A stretch of 64,000 bases of DNA from Asterias amurensis (lineage: Eukaryota > Echinodermata > Asteroidea > Forcipulatida > Asteriidae), in NCBI RefSeq assembly GCF_032118995.1, contig NC_092648.1, forward strand, positions 5,595,001 to 5,659,000, written 5' to 3'. Position numbers and translations under genes: made by a program. How positions within the stretch are numbered: position 1 is the first letter of the stretch; each line of letters opens with the position of its first letter. The notes below the pieces were generated by a model. That model had not been told where the DNA came from, did no database searches, and was given only the letters and a program-made list of their open reading frames with translations. Of this stretch, positions 1-11,005 are shown piece after piece.

Positions 1-200
1 GACAACGGAGAGCTGTTGAACGACTTCCTCCGAATTAACATAGTTTTTGAGAAATCTGAGAAAGACTTCAGGCCTGAAGCCTTTCTCAGCAACTGAAAGC
101 ACTAGCTTGTGCAACATTGGTGATTTTTCTTTCATCATTTTCTTGCAACTTCTGTGACCAACTGATCCCAAATTTTGAGTGGTAGGCTGAAGTAAAACGT
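1..200. repeat. diverged, left-truncated copy of the TTAA-bounded fold-back repeat (family 1)
   Basis: Phrases such as gagctgttga, agtttttgagaaat, agcttgtgcaac and tttctttcatcattttcttgcaac match the interior of the better copies at 8192-8577 and 29787-30171. The window starts inside the element, so its left end cannot be seen. Confidence 0.5.
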
Positions 201-244
201 TCATATTTCCAATGCAAGTGTTATGATCTTTTCATATTGAATAG

Positions 245-496
<252 letters not shown>

Positions 497-2025
497 TTAT
501 GATGCAAGGTCCTCATCTGATTTAAGAACATCCCAAAAACATACGTCTTACACAAAATTGTGCAGGGGTGTATTTTTGTTTTGGTTAAGGCTCAATTAGT
601 GTATGGTCTAGTAACTAGAACAACTCCTGGACCACAGCAGCTGAAAAACATACCCAAGGCAGGGTGGCCAATCCAATTTCCAATGTCATGAAAGTGGGGT
701 ACAAATTACAAATCTGCCGCCTCAATTAAATTGGTGTAAAGTGGCATTTAACACAGTACCAGAGGTAGAGACATTAAATATTTCTGCCATTTTCTTCAGG
801 ACTCTCTCCATTGTAAAATTATTAGATTATTCTTTGTTACCCTTTACATTCCTGGACTATATTTGAATTTTGGACATGGAATGATGAAGTTTTTTTTTGT
901 AGGATCAAATTTGTAATTTTTTTTGATTTTTGTAACGTGTGCCTGGCTAGGCAATATTGAATACAACAGGGTATCTGCACACTTTCATAAAATCAAATTT
1001 CTTTTACTTTTTAAGACCCTTTCAATGCTTCCCTTAACAAGAACAAAAAAAAAGTGAATAAAGAAAAGGGAAAACAGCTATTTTGTTGCAGCATAATACA
1101 GTTCTTTACGAGCTGATAGGAAGATTCATGACATGCTTCATCCATTTTTTAAGACCTCAAAAAAGGTCTGAATTTAATACTTACAAAAAAATGCTTCTTA
1201 TAAAGGCCTTAAACTTGGATAGTTCAATTTAAGATGTTTGTAATACTTTTTAAAGACACATAGAAACCCTGTACCCGTAACCAACAATTTCCGAATCCCA
1301 GATGATATGTACATGCATTTCTCAGGTTAACTTATTTTACCCAGTGATCTTTCACATTACATTATAAAAACATAAACTTTTCTTTTGTATAATTACCAAA
1401 AATATACTACTTGATTTTCTTTCATTGAACCTCTGGCAGAGCCCAGATAAGTGAAGATGTAGTAACACAGTTTCCTTGATTATTTCTCAACAGTCAAATA
1501 CAAAAAAAACTTAACATTAATACATTTGTAGAAAACACTAAAACCGTATTTAAATAAATATTCCCATTCCCCCAATAATCTTAGTCATGAATATATGACC
1601 CGAGTTACAACTCCTTTCATTAGTTTACACACTGTAGTACTGTCTCTTTGTTTGAAGTTGCTCAAGATGTTAGCAATATCCTTTACACATTTAATAGATG
1701 TTAGAATTTTCTTTTTAAATACAAGTTACATGTACATGTATAACAGGGTTTGTGTAGGGCTTGATTTTTCAACGGGTCACAAGTCCGAGGCCAGTTGTTT
1801 TAGTGTCGAACCAATAAACATATAACTGGCCAGGAATGGCATCTTGTGTATATCAATCAATCTTCTGTCACATGCATAGAAACATGCAAGTTAAACTGTG
1901 GCTGTGTAATGACCAAGGATGTGTTTTCTCTTGTTGATTTTGCACCAAAATGTCTCATTTCACAAAGAGGTATGACTAGTCCTAGGAGATATTCAAAACT
2001 GTTAAGGTTAGCCCTTAAGTAGAGT
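497..2025. other. AT-rich sequence, no gene seen (probable 3' UTR and flank)
   Basis: Apart from poly(A)-signal-like AATAAA at 1057-1062 and near 1813, I see no exon-like frame. The short open frames have biased, low-complexity translations and no splice-site support. Confidence 0.5.
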
Positions 2026-2290
2026 GTCATGGCCGAGTGGTTAAGGGCATCGAATTCAATAATTGCTTCTCTTCATCAAGGGGGATAAACGAGTACCTGC
2101 GAGGGTAGAGGTTGATATTGTGTATGAAAAAGCCACAAGCGCCTTACAGGCAGCTCAGGGCTGTATTCTCCCAAGGGAGTTGAGAAACATTACAGGGATG
2201 TTATTGGCCCCATGACCAGGGCACTAATGTAAAGAGCATTGGATACGGTTATTGTGAAATGCGCTATATAAGAATTTGTTGTTGTTAGGA
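2026..2290 (+). repeat. tRNA-Leu-like SINE copy, internally deleted
   Basis: It starts with the box-A-like gtcatggccgagtggttaag and ends with gcgctatataagaatttg, as does the fuller copy at 25743-26094. The stretch carrying box B is missing here: the sequence jumps from the gaattcaa region straight to the body part with attgcttctct. The copy is therefore defective. Confidence 0.7.
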
Positions 2291-2560
2291 CGAGTAACGC
2301 GTCCTTACTCGAGATAGTCTTAACTCTTTGTGAAATCCACCCCTGGTCCGGTAAACATTTTGACTTACAAGCCATGCAGTCTTGGGGATTTTCCTCCTAT
2401 ATTATGTCAGATGGGTTGTTATAAATATTGTATTCCTGTTTCATTCCAAATGAACCAGTTGTTTGTGTGTGATAGATGCATCAACTCAAAGTTGCAATAG
2501 TGTTTTTGAATAAATGTTAAATTAACATCGGGATAAAGAATATTCATTTTTGTTTTACCC

Positions 2561-2729
2561 ATATACACCAATGTGTGTATAGCACTGTATACTCAGTACT
2601 TTCCCCGAGTTCTGTAAAAAAAATCACAGGCATATTATATCCCACCCGAGTAATATTCCTGTGATTTTTTCACAGAACTTGGGAAAGTACTGAGTATACA
2701 GTACTAACACTCATCGGTGTACATGTATA
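2561..2729. repeat. inverted repeat, about 70-bp arms
   Basis: The left arm (cactgtatactcagtacttt, then cccgagttctgt and aaatcacagg) is mirrored by the right arm (cctgtgattt, cacagaacttgg, aaagtactgagtatacagt). The spacer is about 30 bp. It looks like a non-autonomous fold-back element; I cannot name it. Confidence 0.7.
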
Positions 2730-3604
2730 CAGCTGAAACCAAAATTAATACTTGTAATAGTAATACTACTAATCAAAAAAAAATTGGGGGGGGGGCGGGG
2801 GTTGGTAGCTGTGGCTAGAGAGTATTGGTTTTCTTGAGTCATTATAAAAACATTTTTGTTTATAAGTGCCTAATTTGTTCAAAAGTATGAAAATCATGTG
2901 TATATTTCCTTTCTCTTCACATACAAAAGTATATTTATATGTGAGTTTGATTGTAATTATAAAATGTTGAAAGGTACGTCTACATTTGCACACTTTGTCA
3001 ATTTGGATGTCGGTTATTCTGTGTCAAATCAACGAGCTTAAAAAAAGTCCCTCAAATTTGTGGGTCCTGTTTGATGTGGTTTTGGAGTTGTTGGACTTTA
3101 AACCCACTTTCCCAGTAATGCATTGGAAAGGTACATAGTGTATAGAGTATGATACACTTCTTGACAAATTAAACCTTCAGAATTATTTCAAATTTCTAAA
3201 TTTAAAATGTCAACTTTCTTTATTGGGCAATCAGGGCAAGTTGCATAGTATTTTGATTATATACAGGGAGTGGTTTTTATCATTTTCCATCTTCACGTAT
3301 TCAAATTTATACAGAGAACAAAAAAAGTTCAATACAAATTGGCTCATACAAATCTTTAAAATGAAACAAATTTGGATACTTCTGAAAAAATTCTGCAACT
3401 TACTTTTTGTTCATGTACTCTGTAATGGTCAAAGCAATGCTGGGAGAACGATCGTTGCTCTGTGGTGGCAGGCTCTGTGTGTACCAGGCTGACTGGTCCA
3501 GGATAGTTGGTGGTTGCTGGGTTATCCTTCGAGAGATTGTTCCTGGTTACCAGAGAAGGAGGGAACCAAAGAAAAGATCAAGGTAAACATTCGCCGATTT
3601 CTGT

Positions 3605-3962
3605 TTCAAAATTTGTTTTCTTGTGTATAAAGTTGTTTATAATTTGGCCCCAGTACATCTCCAAGTTCTCTTAGCCCTGTGTTCATATTCACTTTCATCC
3701 GCTACCCGACGCATTTGCTCCCTTCCATCACTCATTTCCAGCTTTCCTCGGACCCCGCACTATGACACCCTATGGCGATCTTGCTTTCTCGGTCATAGCT
3801 CCAACACTTTGGAACAAGCTACCCACCCACATTCAAGCAGCACCTTCATTGGACATGTTTAAACCATTACTTAAAACCCATCTGTTTTGTCAATCTGATT
3901 CGTCTGGTTATTGCGCTTAGAAACATTTGTATTAAGCGCTCTATAAATGTTGTAATTATTAT
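3605..3962 (+). mobile_element. 3' end of a decayed non-LTR retrotransposon (CR1/L2-like reverse transcriptase C-terminus)
   Basis: The translation shows the typical end of a LINE reverse transcriptase: an LAPVHLQ..L stretch, then in another frame APTLWNKLPTHIQ, and LDMFKPLLKTHLF before a stop near 3920. At least one frameshift breaks it. It ends in gcgctctataaatgttg followed by an ATT-rich tail at 3935-3963, a common 3' end for these elements. It is inactive. Confidence 0.65.
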
Positions 3963-3965
3963 TAA

Positions 3966-4087
3966 GGCCGTGTCCGAATTGGCGACTTTGGCTACAGCTA
4001 CGGCTAGAACAGCGCGTCTGTCAGTGTTGAAGAATAGCAGACGCGCGCGCCCTAGCCGTAGCCGAAGTCGCCAATTCGGACACGGCC
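3966..4087. repeat. GC-rich hairpin element (MITE-like), copy 1
   Basis: The arms are near-perfect: ggccgtgtccgaattggcga at the left and its complement ending gtccgaattggcgac on the other strand at the right, about 40 bp each. The loop carries two copies of the gacgcgc-type motif. A second copy in the opposite orientation is at 22149-22276. Confidence 0.8.
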
Positions 4088-4095
4088 CAAGTATT

Positions 4096-7000
4096 TTATG
4101 TAAAAACTGAGGCAAGCCATTCATCAACTACCTGACTCTTCTTGAATTCTCGGATTCTCTTATCACCATACATTTTCTCCTTCAACCTGAAACACACAAA
4201 GTATAAAGTGTTGAAAAAACAACATTTGAAACGTACTGGTATTCTTATAACTGTAGCAGGGGCCAGTTTCACAAAGAACTAAGATTAATCTTAAGATTTT
4301 CGTTGCTTAGGTTTGAACAAAGAAAAAATGACTGAAGCGGAACTTGAACCAACGACCTCGGATTAGCGTTCCGGCACTCAACCAACTGATCTATCCAGCC
4401 CCAATAAAGAAACTGCAAACAAGGAATGGTGCAGGACTTGAACCTGCAACCTCCACATTAACATGCCGGTACTCTACCAACTGCGCTAGTCAAACCTTAA
4501 TGTTGGCAATAGATAGCTCAGTTGGTAAAGCACCAGCACATTAATCCGGAGGTCACAGGCTTAAGTCCCACTCTTAGTGAATTTTTCTTTGTTTCTTTTT
4601 GTTTTCATCTCCTGGGCCCAATTTCATAGAGCTGCTTAAGCAAAAAATTTGCTTAAGCACGAAAATAGCTCGCTTATTTTACACATGTAACTGGCCAAAA
4701 TGTCATGTCATTTACATTGCTTATGACTAGTATTTAGCTGTTGTTTACTTAGCATAACAATTGAGTGGAGTCTTGGCCGATAATCTGATTTTACTAAGCA
4801 ATGAATTTTTTGCTTAAGCAAAAATTTTTGCTTAAGCAGCTCTATGAAATTGGGCCCTGCTGACCATGACTACAGCAAGCTAGTCAAATTGTTCAATAAA
4901 AGACAATGGACACTATTGCTAATTGTCAAAGACAAGACTTCTCAATTGGTGTATCTCAACATATGCATAAAATAACAAACCTGTGAAAATTTGAGCTCAA
5001 TTGGTCATCGAAGTTGTGAGATAATAATGAAAGAAAAAACACCCTTGTCACACGAAGTTGTGTGCTTTCAGATGCTTGATTTCGAGACCTCAAATTCTAA
5101 ACTTCGCGAAATCAAATTCGTGGAAAATTACTTCTTTCTCGAAAACTACTCCAATTCATAGGGAGCCGTTTCTCACATTGTTTTATACTACCAACCTCTC
5201 CCCATTACTCGTTACCAAGTAAGGTTTTATGATAAACATAAGGACAAGACGGACATTAGAAAATGCTGATGACAGACTACAAATAATTTGAGTACCAGGC
5301 TAATTCTGAACACAACCTCAATCCCAGGGGTGATCGATCTCACTGCGCCATTTTTTCCCAGCATGCCTTGCTCGATCATAACCCCTGGAATTGACAAGTT
5401 TAAATGTGCTATAATACGGACATTTATATTGCGCAGATACCTATATAAATATACTCTACTGCGCATAAATGAGCGTACATATTCATTATTAAATTTTTTC
5501 TACACGCGCACGCCTGTTTTTCGTCTTAAAGAATGTTTTTGTTTTTGTTTTTAAAAAACGTGTTCGTGTCATAAAAAACGCGGGCGTGATCAACAGAAAA
5601 ATATCTTAAAACTACGTGCGCACACACTTGACATCTAATGCTTAACCAATTTTCTGAGCCAATCAGAGTTGTTTCCTAGTACATGCCTCCCAGGGGTTAG
5701 TGACGAGAGGTATCGATACGGCGCGCAGCCCATGGTAGCGAGGCTGAACTGAACACGACAAAAGTAAATGTTAAACAACTTACACCCTTCTCTGACAAGC
5801 GCGCCAGAGTCGCGCCAAACCAAATAGATTAGGACTGACTCTAGGTCAACCCAAATAACTTTTTGTTTCAGACAGGTGAACTTAACACAACATTTAGATT
5901 GACTTGGCTCGGGAAAAGTGCGACGTCTGAAACCAAGGCGCTCCAGAGTCGTTCTGAACGATTGCAACAGTCGATCTTTCAACTTCTAGCTCGTACAGTC
6001 GCACCTAACTATTTAGACGTTGAACTTTTCATGTACTTAATTCAGAATTTAGTTCGGCGCAACTCTGGAGCACTTGTCTGAAATGATGTTACTCTAAGAA
6101 TAAAATGCTTACCATCTGGTCATAATAGGACACCACTGATACATCTGCATCAACAATAGAACAAGACCTTTACAGATCCACACCTCAGATAGGTTGTTTG
6201 CAATGGCAACAGCGATCAGGAAACCACAGCGCTCTGTCGACATCATCAAGCTTGAATTACGTTCAGCTGCGGCTGAAGTTTCCTTTAACTTGGGCTGATG
6301 GTAAAAAAAAACAAGAATGATGTGTTGACAAACAAAAACGCCTTGCTGACATTTAATCTTAATCGTCTTGAGTTTTAGTTTGGACAAACTTTCTTTTTTC
6401 AAAATTACCTTGATATTTGAGGAAGGGGGTCTAAAAACAGTAGGCTTCTGGGGGATCCCAAAACCAATCAACACATCAAATTTCTAGTTGGTGTTATAAA
6501 GTCCTTTTTGAGTTATTGCTTTTTAGACAATTAATGCACACAAGTACAGCTCTGTACCTGCAATTGAGGCTCTCTACTATTGTCCCTCTTTTGTTTGTTC
6601 TTTTTGGCAACAACTAACATCGGTTTTGTACACACTTTCCAACAGCAACTTAACCCCAAATGTTATGTAAAATCAAGTTTATTCAATTGTATTCAAGTCT
6701 CAAGTAATTTTCCCCAAGTCAATCACAAGGCGATGATATTGGCGACTCGAGTCTGACTTAAGTCTAAGTCACCGACTTGAGTCGACAACACTAATTATTC
6801 TCAACACTTCGGCTTGTCAAAGGCCCTACACCAGTTGGTAATTGTCAAAGACTAGTCTTCTCACTTGGTGTATCTCAACATATGCATACAATAACAAACC
6901 TGTGAAATTTTGGACTCAATTGGTTGTCAAAGTTGTGAGAAAATAATGGAAGACAAAACACCCTTGTTGCACAAGTTGTGTGCTTTCAGATGCCTTGAAT

Positions 7001-10000
7001 TCGAGACCTCAGCTGAGGTCTCTCATTCATATTAAAATATGTTTTACTGAGAAATTACTTCTTTCTCAAAAACTACATTACTTCAAAGGGAGCCGTTTCT
7101 CATTACCAAGTAAGTTTTTATGCCAACACTTATTTTGAGTAACTACCAACAGTGTCCAGTGCCTTTTAGAGAGATCATTGTTGACGAAAACTAGCCACTC
7201 CAAACCAATTAACCTGGGAACGTTTCAAGAAGAACGGCCAGAAGCAGAATAATGAACAAAGAAGAATGAGGGTGTCCCTCCGTTGTTTCATGCTTTAAGC
7301 CACTTACTTGTTGAAGATTGTTTCCAAAGCAGTTCTCAACGATATTGCTCACGATTGGACCAGGACAGACATTGGTGACAGTCAAAGCCGAGCTTTCATA
7401 TGCAAGTGCTCCAAAATAACCCTGCTTGTGCAAAACAAAAAGGAGGAAACAAAGAACATTGCTACATAAGAAAGATCACACAGGTTTTCCCTTTATAGAA
7501 GATAAAATTAGTGGTCTTTTTAGCAGGTCCCTGGGACCGATTGTACAAAGAGCTAAGACTGATCTAAACTGTGTCACAATACAAATCTCAAACATCAAAC
7601 CAGGGCCACATTTGCCAGAGACGAGATTTTATAAAGCCGTTAAGCAGAAAATACTGCTTGACAAATTTCTTTGCTGAGCAAAAATTGAGTGGGGCACCAG
7701 GCACATCAGTTTAAACTAAATGTAATTTTTGCTGGTGACCTGTTTCTGTTTTAAGCAATACTTTTTCTGTGCTAAGCAAATGTTTGTGCTTAATGCAATT
7801 GGGCCCAGTACAAGGGTCATTTGCAACGTCTGTTTACAGGAATAATAGCTTTTAGGTTGTAAGTTTCAGCAAATTTCTATGGACTTTGCAGCCAAAGAAT
7901 ACTTACATGGAGAGCATGTTTAGATGCCGAGTAAGTTGCAGACATTTCTGTGGGTATTTTGCCGGTGACACTGCTGATGTTAACGATGTGACCTTGATTG
8001 CTTGACATCATATGAGGCAGAATGGCCTTGGTTACTGAGACTTGACCTATAAAGTCTACATCCATAAGGGCCCTGTCTACTTCCAGGCTGGTATCTACAG
8101 CAAGAGCTCGCTGTGATCGCCCTGCGTTGTTTACCAGGATGTCAACCTAAAAATGTGGCGTAACAAAGATTACTAAATCAAATCATGATATTTAAAGGCA
8201 CTGTACACTATTGGCAATTACTCAAAATAATTGTTGGCATAAAAACTTACTTGGTAACAAGCAATGGGGAGCTGTTGATAGTATAAATCATTGTGAGAAA
8301 CGGCTCCCGCTGAAGTAGCCTAGCTTTTTAGAAAGAAGTAAATTCTCACTAAAATAATTGAATTTAATAAGAGACCTCAGCTGAGGTCTTGAATTCAAAG
8401 CATTTGAAAGCACACAACTTGTGCGACAAGGGTGTTTTTTCTAACATTACTCACTCGAAACTTTGACAACCAATTGAGTCCAAATTTTCACAGGTTTGTT
8501 ATTTGATGCATATGTTGAGATACATCAAGTGAGAAGACGGGTCTTGGACAATTATCAAATGTTTCCAGTGCCTGTCAAAAGAAAAATGTTTCGTGAGAGA
8601 TCGCCTAACATCAGGACGGCCACTTCAAGGTGAGGGCTACACTTAAGTGATTTAGGTTATCGAGCCAAAGCAACTGCCACCAGTGGCACGTCGCTACCTA
8701 CTCCTGGGGCTGAAACAGGGTTACCCCCTTCACAGTCCATATGGATGTAGGCATGGGTACCATCCGCTAGGAGCCTGGCTGGTAGAGCAGAATGCACCTT
8801 CCCACACTTGGCTGCTGACAACGTCTGGTGAACTAGCTAGACACACCACAAACAACATTTTGAGCAACAAGCCATGTGGCCTTGTAGGTTCCCCCCCAAA
8901 TTTGAGTTTGGACTTTTTGTCCCATCTTCTGTAGGCTTTGTAATCTTAGGAAAAAGTTGCCTGATACAAATGCTGATATCACCAACACATCAATCACTCA
9001 ACCATTGGTTCACAAATACAAACCCCGGGTTCTAATTAATCTCAAATAAAATAATAAGATAATAAAAACCACAATGAAACAACCAAGTATGCAAAAACCC
9101 AAAATGGCCTTGATCAAGCCCATCCCACGATATGAACAGTTATTACCTTGTGGAAATGGTCCAGTGCCTTTTGGGCACATCCTGGGTGAGACTCATAGTC
9201 AAGAACATCAAGTGGTAGGACGAGTACATCATCATCTCCCAGACCACACTCTTCTACACATCGTTCTTTAACTCGAAGCAGCTCCTTCGCTCTTCGAGCT
9301 GATAGAATTAACTTGACACCCTAAAAGACACAACGATTGGTTACCAACACTTATTAAAAAAGGTGTTCTTCCTTTCCTTCACACCCATGCTTTTGTTTTT
9401 ATATAACTGAAGAAGGGTGCCCTTCCCATTTGCTACAAAGACCCTCAGAAAAGCCCCAGGAAAATATGTGCAAGGCCACAAAAAGACCAATTGGACAGCG
9501 TTTGAAAAGCCTACCAAACATGACAAAACTAGCCAAGGTGGTGCCGCAACGGTTTGAGTGTCCATTGAATATTGTACTTTATCCTCAATTGACAAAATGA
9601 ACAGTTGTTTGCTGGCCAAATGCATGTTCAAACATATGAGAACCAGTCCAAGTTTACTCCCAGTGGTCAGGCTGGCTAGTTCTGTGTCAAAAGCATCCCA
9701 ATTTCAATCCTAATGATGGACTAGTGAAAAAAAGTGGTATAAATGCAAAAAATAGTTGATGGCCTGACGTTTTGGCCCTAGCAGAGTCTTTCTTGAAAGC
9801 TAAAAATGAGAAAGATTCTGCTGGGGTCGTAGCGTCAGGCCATCAACTATTTTTTGCATTACCCTACAAACATAAAAGTACCTTCTTTGCTAATTCATAG
9901 CAGAGAGCTTCTCCTATGCCACTTGATGCTCCAGTCACCCACGCAACCTTGCCTCTCAAATGTGCTGCAGTGAAACATACAGTGCTAATTATTATTATTG

Positions 10001-11005
10001 GGAACAAAGAAATACTAGGACAGGTCTGCGATAACACCATGTGAATATCTCTTTTAAAGGCAGTGGACACTATTGGTAATTGTCAAAGACTAGCCTTCAC
10101 AGTTGGTGTACCTCAACATATGCATAAAATAACTAACATGTGAAAATGTGAGCTAAATCGGTCATCGAAGTTGCGAGATAATAATGAAAGAAAACAAAAA
10201 CCATTGCCACACGAAGTTGTGTGCGTTTAGATGGTTGATTTCGAGACCTCAAGTTCTAAATCTGAGGTCTCGAAATCAAATTCGTGGAAAATTACTTCTT
10301 TCTCAAAAACTATGGCACTTCAGAGGGAGCCGTTTCTCACAATGTTTTATACCATCAACCTCTCCCCATTACTCAGTACCAAGTAAGGTTTTATGCTAAT
10401 AATTATTTTGATTAATTATCAATAATGTCCACTGCCTTTAAGTAGTGTTTGTTCTAAAAAGAACTGGTGGTCAACGACTCAACCTTTCAATCTAACATGC
10501 TCTGATCTTCAGGAGAACGCTGGACTCAGCTATACTTCCACAATGCAAAGTTTTGAAAAGAAGCTATACTTCCACAATGCAAAGTTTTGAAAAGAGCTAC
10601 AAAAATTTGACTTTGCGTCCGCCTTGTGTGTTCCCCTCCTTCCATTTTGTTCTTCCAGCAGTGGTGGATTGCATTATTGTTAAATTACAATTCCTGTGAC
10701 TGCAAAACAAATATTTATTCAACTCTAACAATGTGGGTATTCGACAAAAGATGAGGTACCATTTAGTACACTTTGTCAGTGATGAAAGTTAGGTGTTTCA
10801 AATGAGACCCGTTCATAAACTTACATCCACTTGAACCAAACTGCTCGTAAAACATAAGCAGGGGGTCACCATCTTGTATCAATGTCATGACAACAGTTCC
10901 AATGATGAAGATGAGCAGGGCAAATGCCAGAATTTGTAGAACGGGCAGAGCAAACAGAAGAATGACAGACGCAGCGATGAGGACAATCGCACTTTTTGTC
11001 TCCAT
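4096..11005 (-). CDS. DHRS7: DHRS7-like short-chain dehydrogenase/reductase (7 exons, 354 aa)
   Basis: Exons in coding order: 10825-11005, 9882-9964, 9147-9320, 7907-8146, 7308-7421, 6113-6294, 4096-4186; all junctions are GT-AG and in phase (1065 bp with stop). The family is a membrane-anchored NADP(H)-dependent oxidoreductase of the ER. Residues 7-43 form a long hydrophobic anchor. The Rossmann motif TGASSGIG is at 71-78 and NNAG at 152-155. Ser205, Tyr218 and Lys222 (YSASK) complete the catalytic set, followed by CPGPIVSNIVEN. Human DHRS7 is 339 aa and has the same order of motifs, including the C-terminal SEVWI and KMYGDKRIREFKKS-type segments. I chose Met at 11005 because it directly precedes the hydrophobic anchor. 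An in-frame Met 20 codons upstream is possible, but a TTAG acceptor between them suggests a 5' UTR intron. The physiological substrate cannot be read from sequence. Confidence 0.9.
4324..4580. repeat. cluster of three tRNA-derived repeat fragments (minus, minus, plus)
   Basis: Box-B-like complements (gaacttgaaccaacgacctc; gacttgaacctgcaacctcc) and box-A-like gctcagttggtaaagc occur at about 4335-4400 (minus), 4425-4495 (minus) and 4505-4575 (plus). The acceptor stems do not pair, so these are SINE pieces, not tRNA genes. The last two form an inverted pair. They lie just upstream of exon 7 of the DHRS7-like gene. Confidence 0.6.
4614..4857. repeat. fold-back element with GGGCCCAATTTCATAGAGCTGCTTAAGC-type arms
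   Basis: The left arm gggcccaatttcatagagct is matched by the right arm agctctatgaaattgggccc. Inner arms of ttgcttaagc and gcttaagcaa lengthen the stem. Related copies are at 23989-24238, 34665-34857 and 39207-39515. Confidence 0.8.
4897..5235. repeat. family-1 TTAA fold-back repeat, right end lost
   Basis: It begins with the family start (agacaatggacactattgct) and runs through cacacgaagttgtgtgcttt and ggagccgtttctcac to accaagtaaggttttatg, then the resemblance stops. It sits in an intron of the DHRS7-like gene. Confidence 0.7.
5439..5466. repeat. 28-bp sequence repeated exactly at 11340-11367
   Basis: The string from acctatataaatatactcta to ctgcgcat is identical at both places. Flanking gcgcag on the left and ctgcgc on the right make it weakly palindromic here. 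Confidence 0.7.
5788..6083. repeat. element with imperfect inverted ends (gacaagcgcgccagagt ... actctggagcacttgtc)
   Basis: The left end gacaagcgcgccagagtcgc is mirrored by the right end ggcgcaactctggagcactt, about 25 bp with a few mismatches. It lies within the last intron of the DHRS7-like gene, only about 30 bp from the donor of exon 6. Confidence 0.55.
6818..7167. repeat. family-1 TTAA fold-back repeat, diverged ends
   Basis: It carries the family landmarks ttggtaattgtcaaagacta, ggagccgtttctcat and a right end agtgtccagtgcctttta. The left end is altered (aaggccctacaccag). It is intronic in the DHRS7-like gene. Confidence 0.75.
7600..7810. repeat. decayed fold-back element of the GGGCCC type
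   Basis: The interior has repeated gcttaagc/ttgctgagcaa-type words and it ends with gcaattgggcccag. The left arm is degenerate (cagggccacatttgccag). Confidence 0.4.
8192..8577. repeat. family-1 TTAA fold-back repeat, near full length
   Basis: It starts ttaaaggcactgtacactat and ends tttccagtgcctg. The interior matches 29787-30171 in the same orientation. It is intronic in the DHRS7-like gene. Confidence 0.8.
8640..8935. other. intron sequence with a local open frame, no gene supported
   Basis: An 83-codon frame is open on the plus strand, but it has no recognisable domain and lies inside a DHRS7-like intron. It could be the 3' end of an old retroelement; I cannot support more. Confidence 0.3.
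9742..9860. repeat. hairpin element, about 45-bp arms
   Basis: The left arm aatgcaaaaaatagttgatg, followed by gcctgacg and agcagagtcttt, is mirrored by aaagattctgct, cgtcaggc and catcaactattttttgcatt. A decayed relative (ctagcagagtct ... gtcaggccattaactatttt) lies at about 18339-18422. Confidence 0.75.
10054..10441. mobile_element. family-1 TTAA fold-back repeat, full length, with TTAA at both ends
   Basis: The element runs from ttaaaggcagtggacactat to atgtccactgcctttaa. Terminal inverted repeats of about 28 bp are obvious, and TTAA stands at each end. The centre carries a second inverted pair around gaggtctcgaaatcaa. No coding capacity is left. Confidence 0.85.
10530..10596 (+). repeat. tandem duplication, two 33-bp units
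   Basis: The unit agctatacttccacaatgca plus aagttttgaaaag occurs twice head to tail with almost no change. Confidence 0.85.

Larger units (their letters stand above)
10020..10600. repeat. older repeat (family 3) split by a family-1 insertion
   Basis: The left part (tgcgataacaccatgtgaat) ends at 10053 and the right part (gttctaaaaagaactggtgg, cttcaggagaacgctggact) resumes at 10442. At 13141-13260 related sequence is continuous (tttgcggtaacaccatgtaa ... gttctgaaaagaaccgttgg). This marks the intervening TTAA element as a later insertion. Confidence 0.65.

Noticed and set aside
3623..3862. 79-codon frame with LAPVHLQ
   Set aside because: This is the broken reverse-transcriptase end of a LINE, not a host gene.
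4324..4580. functional tRNA genes
   Set aside because: Box A and B words are present but cloverleaf stems do not pair and copies resemble dispersed SINE heads.
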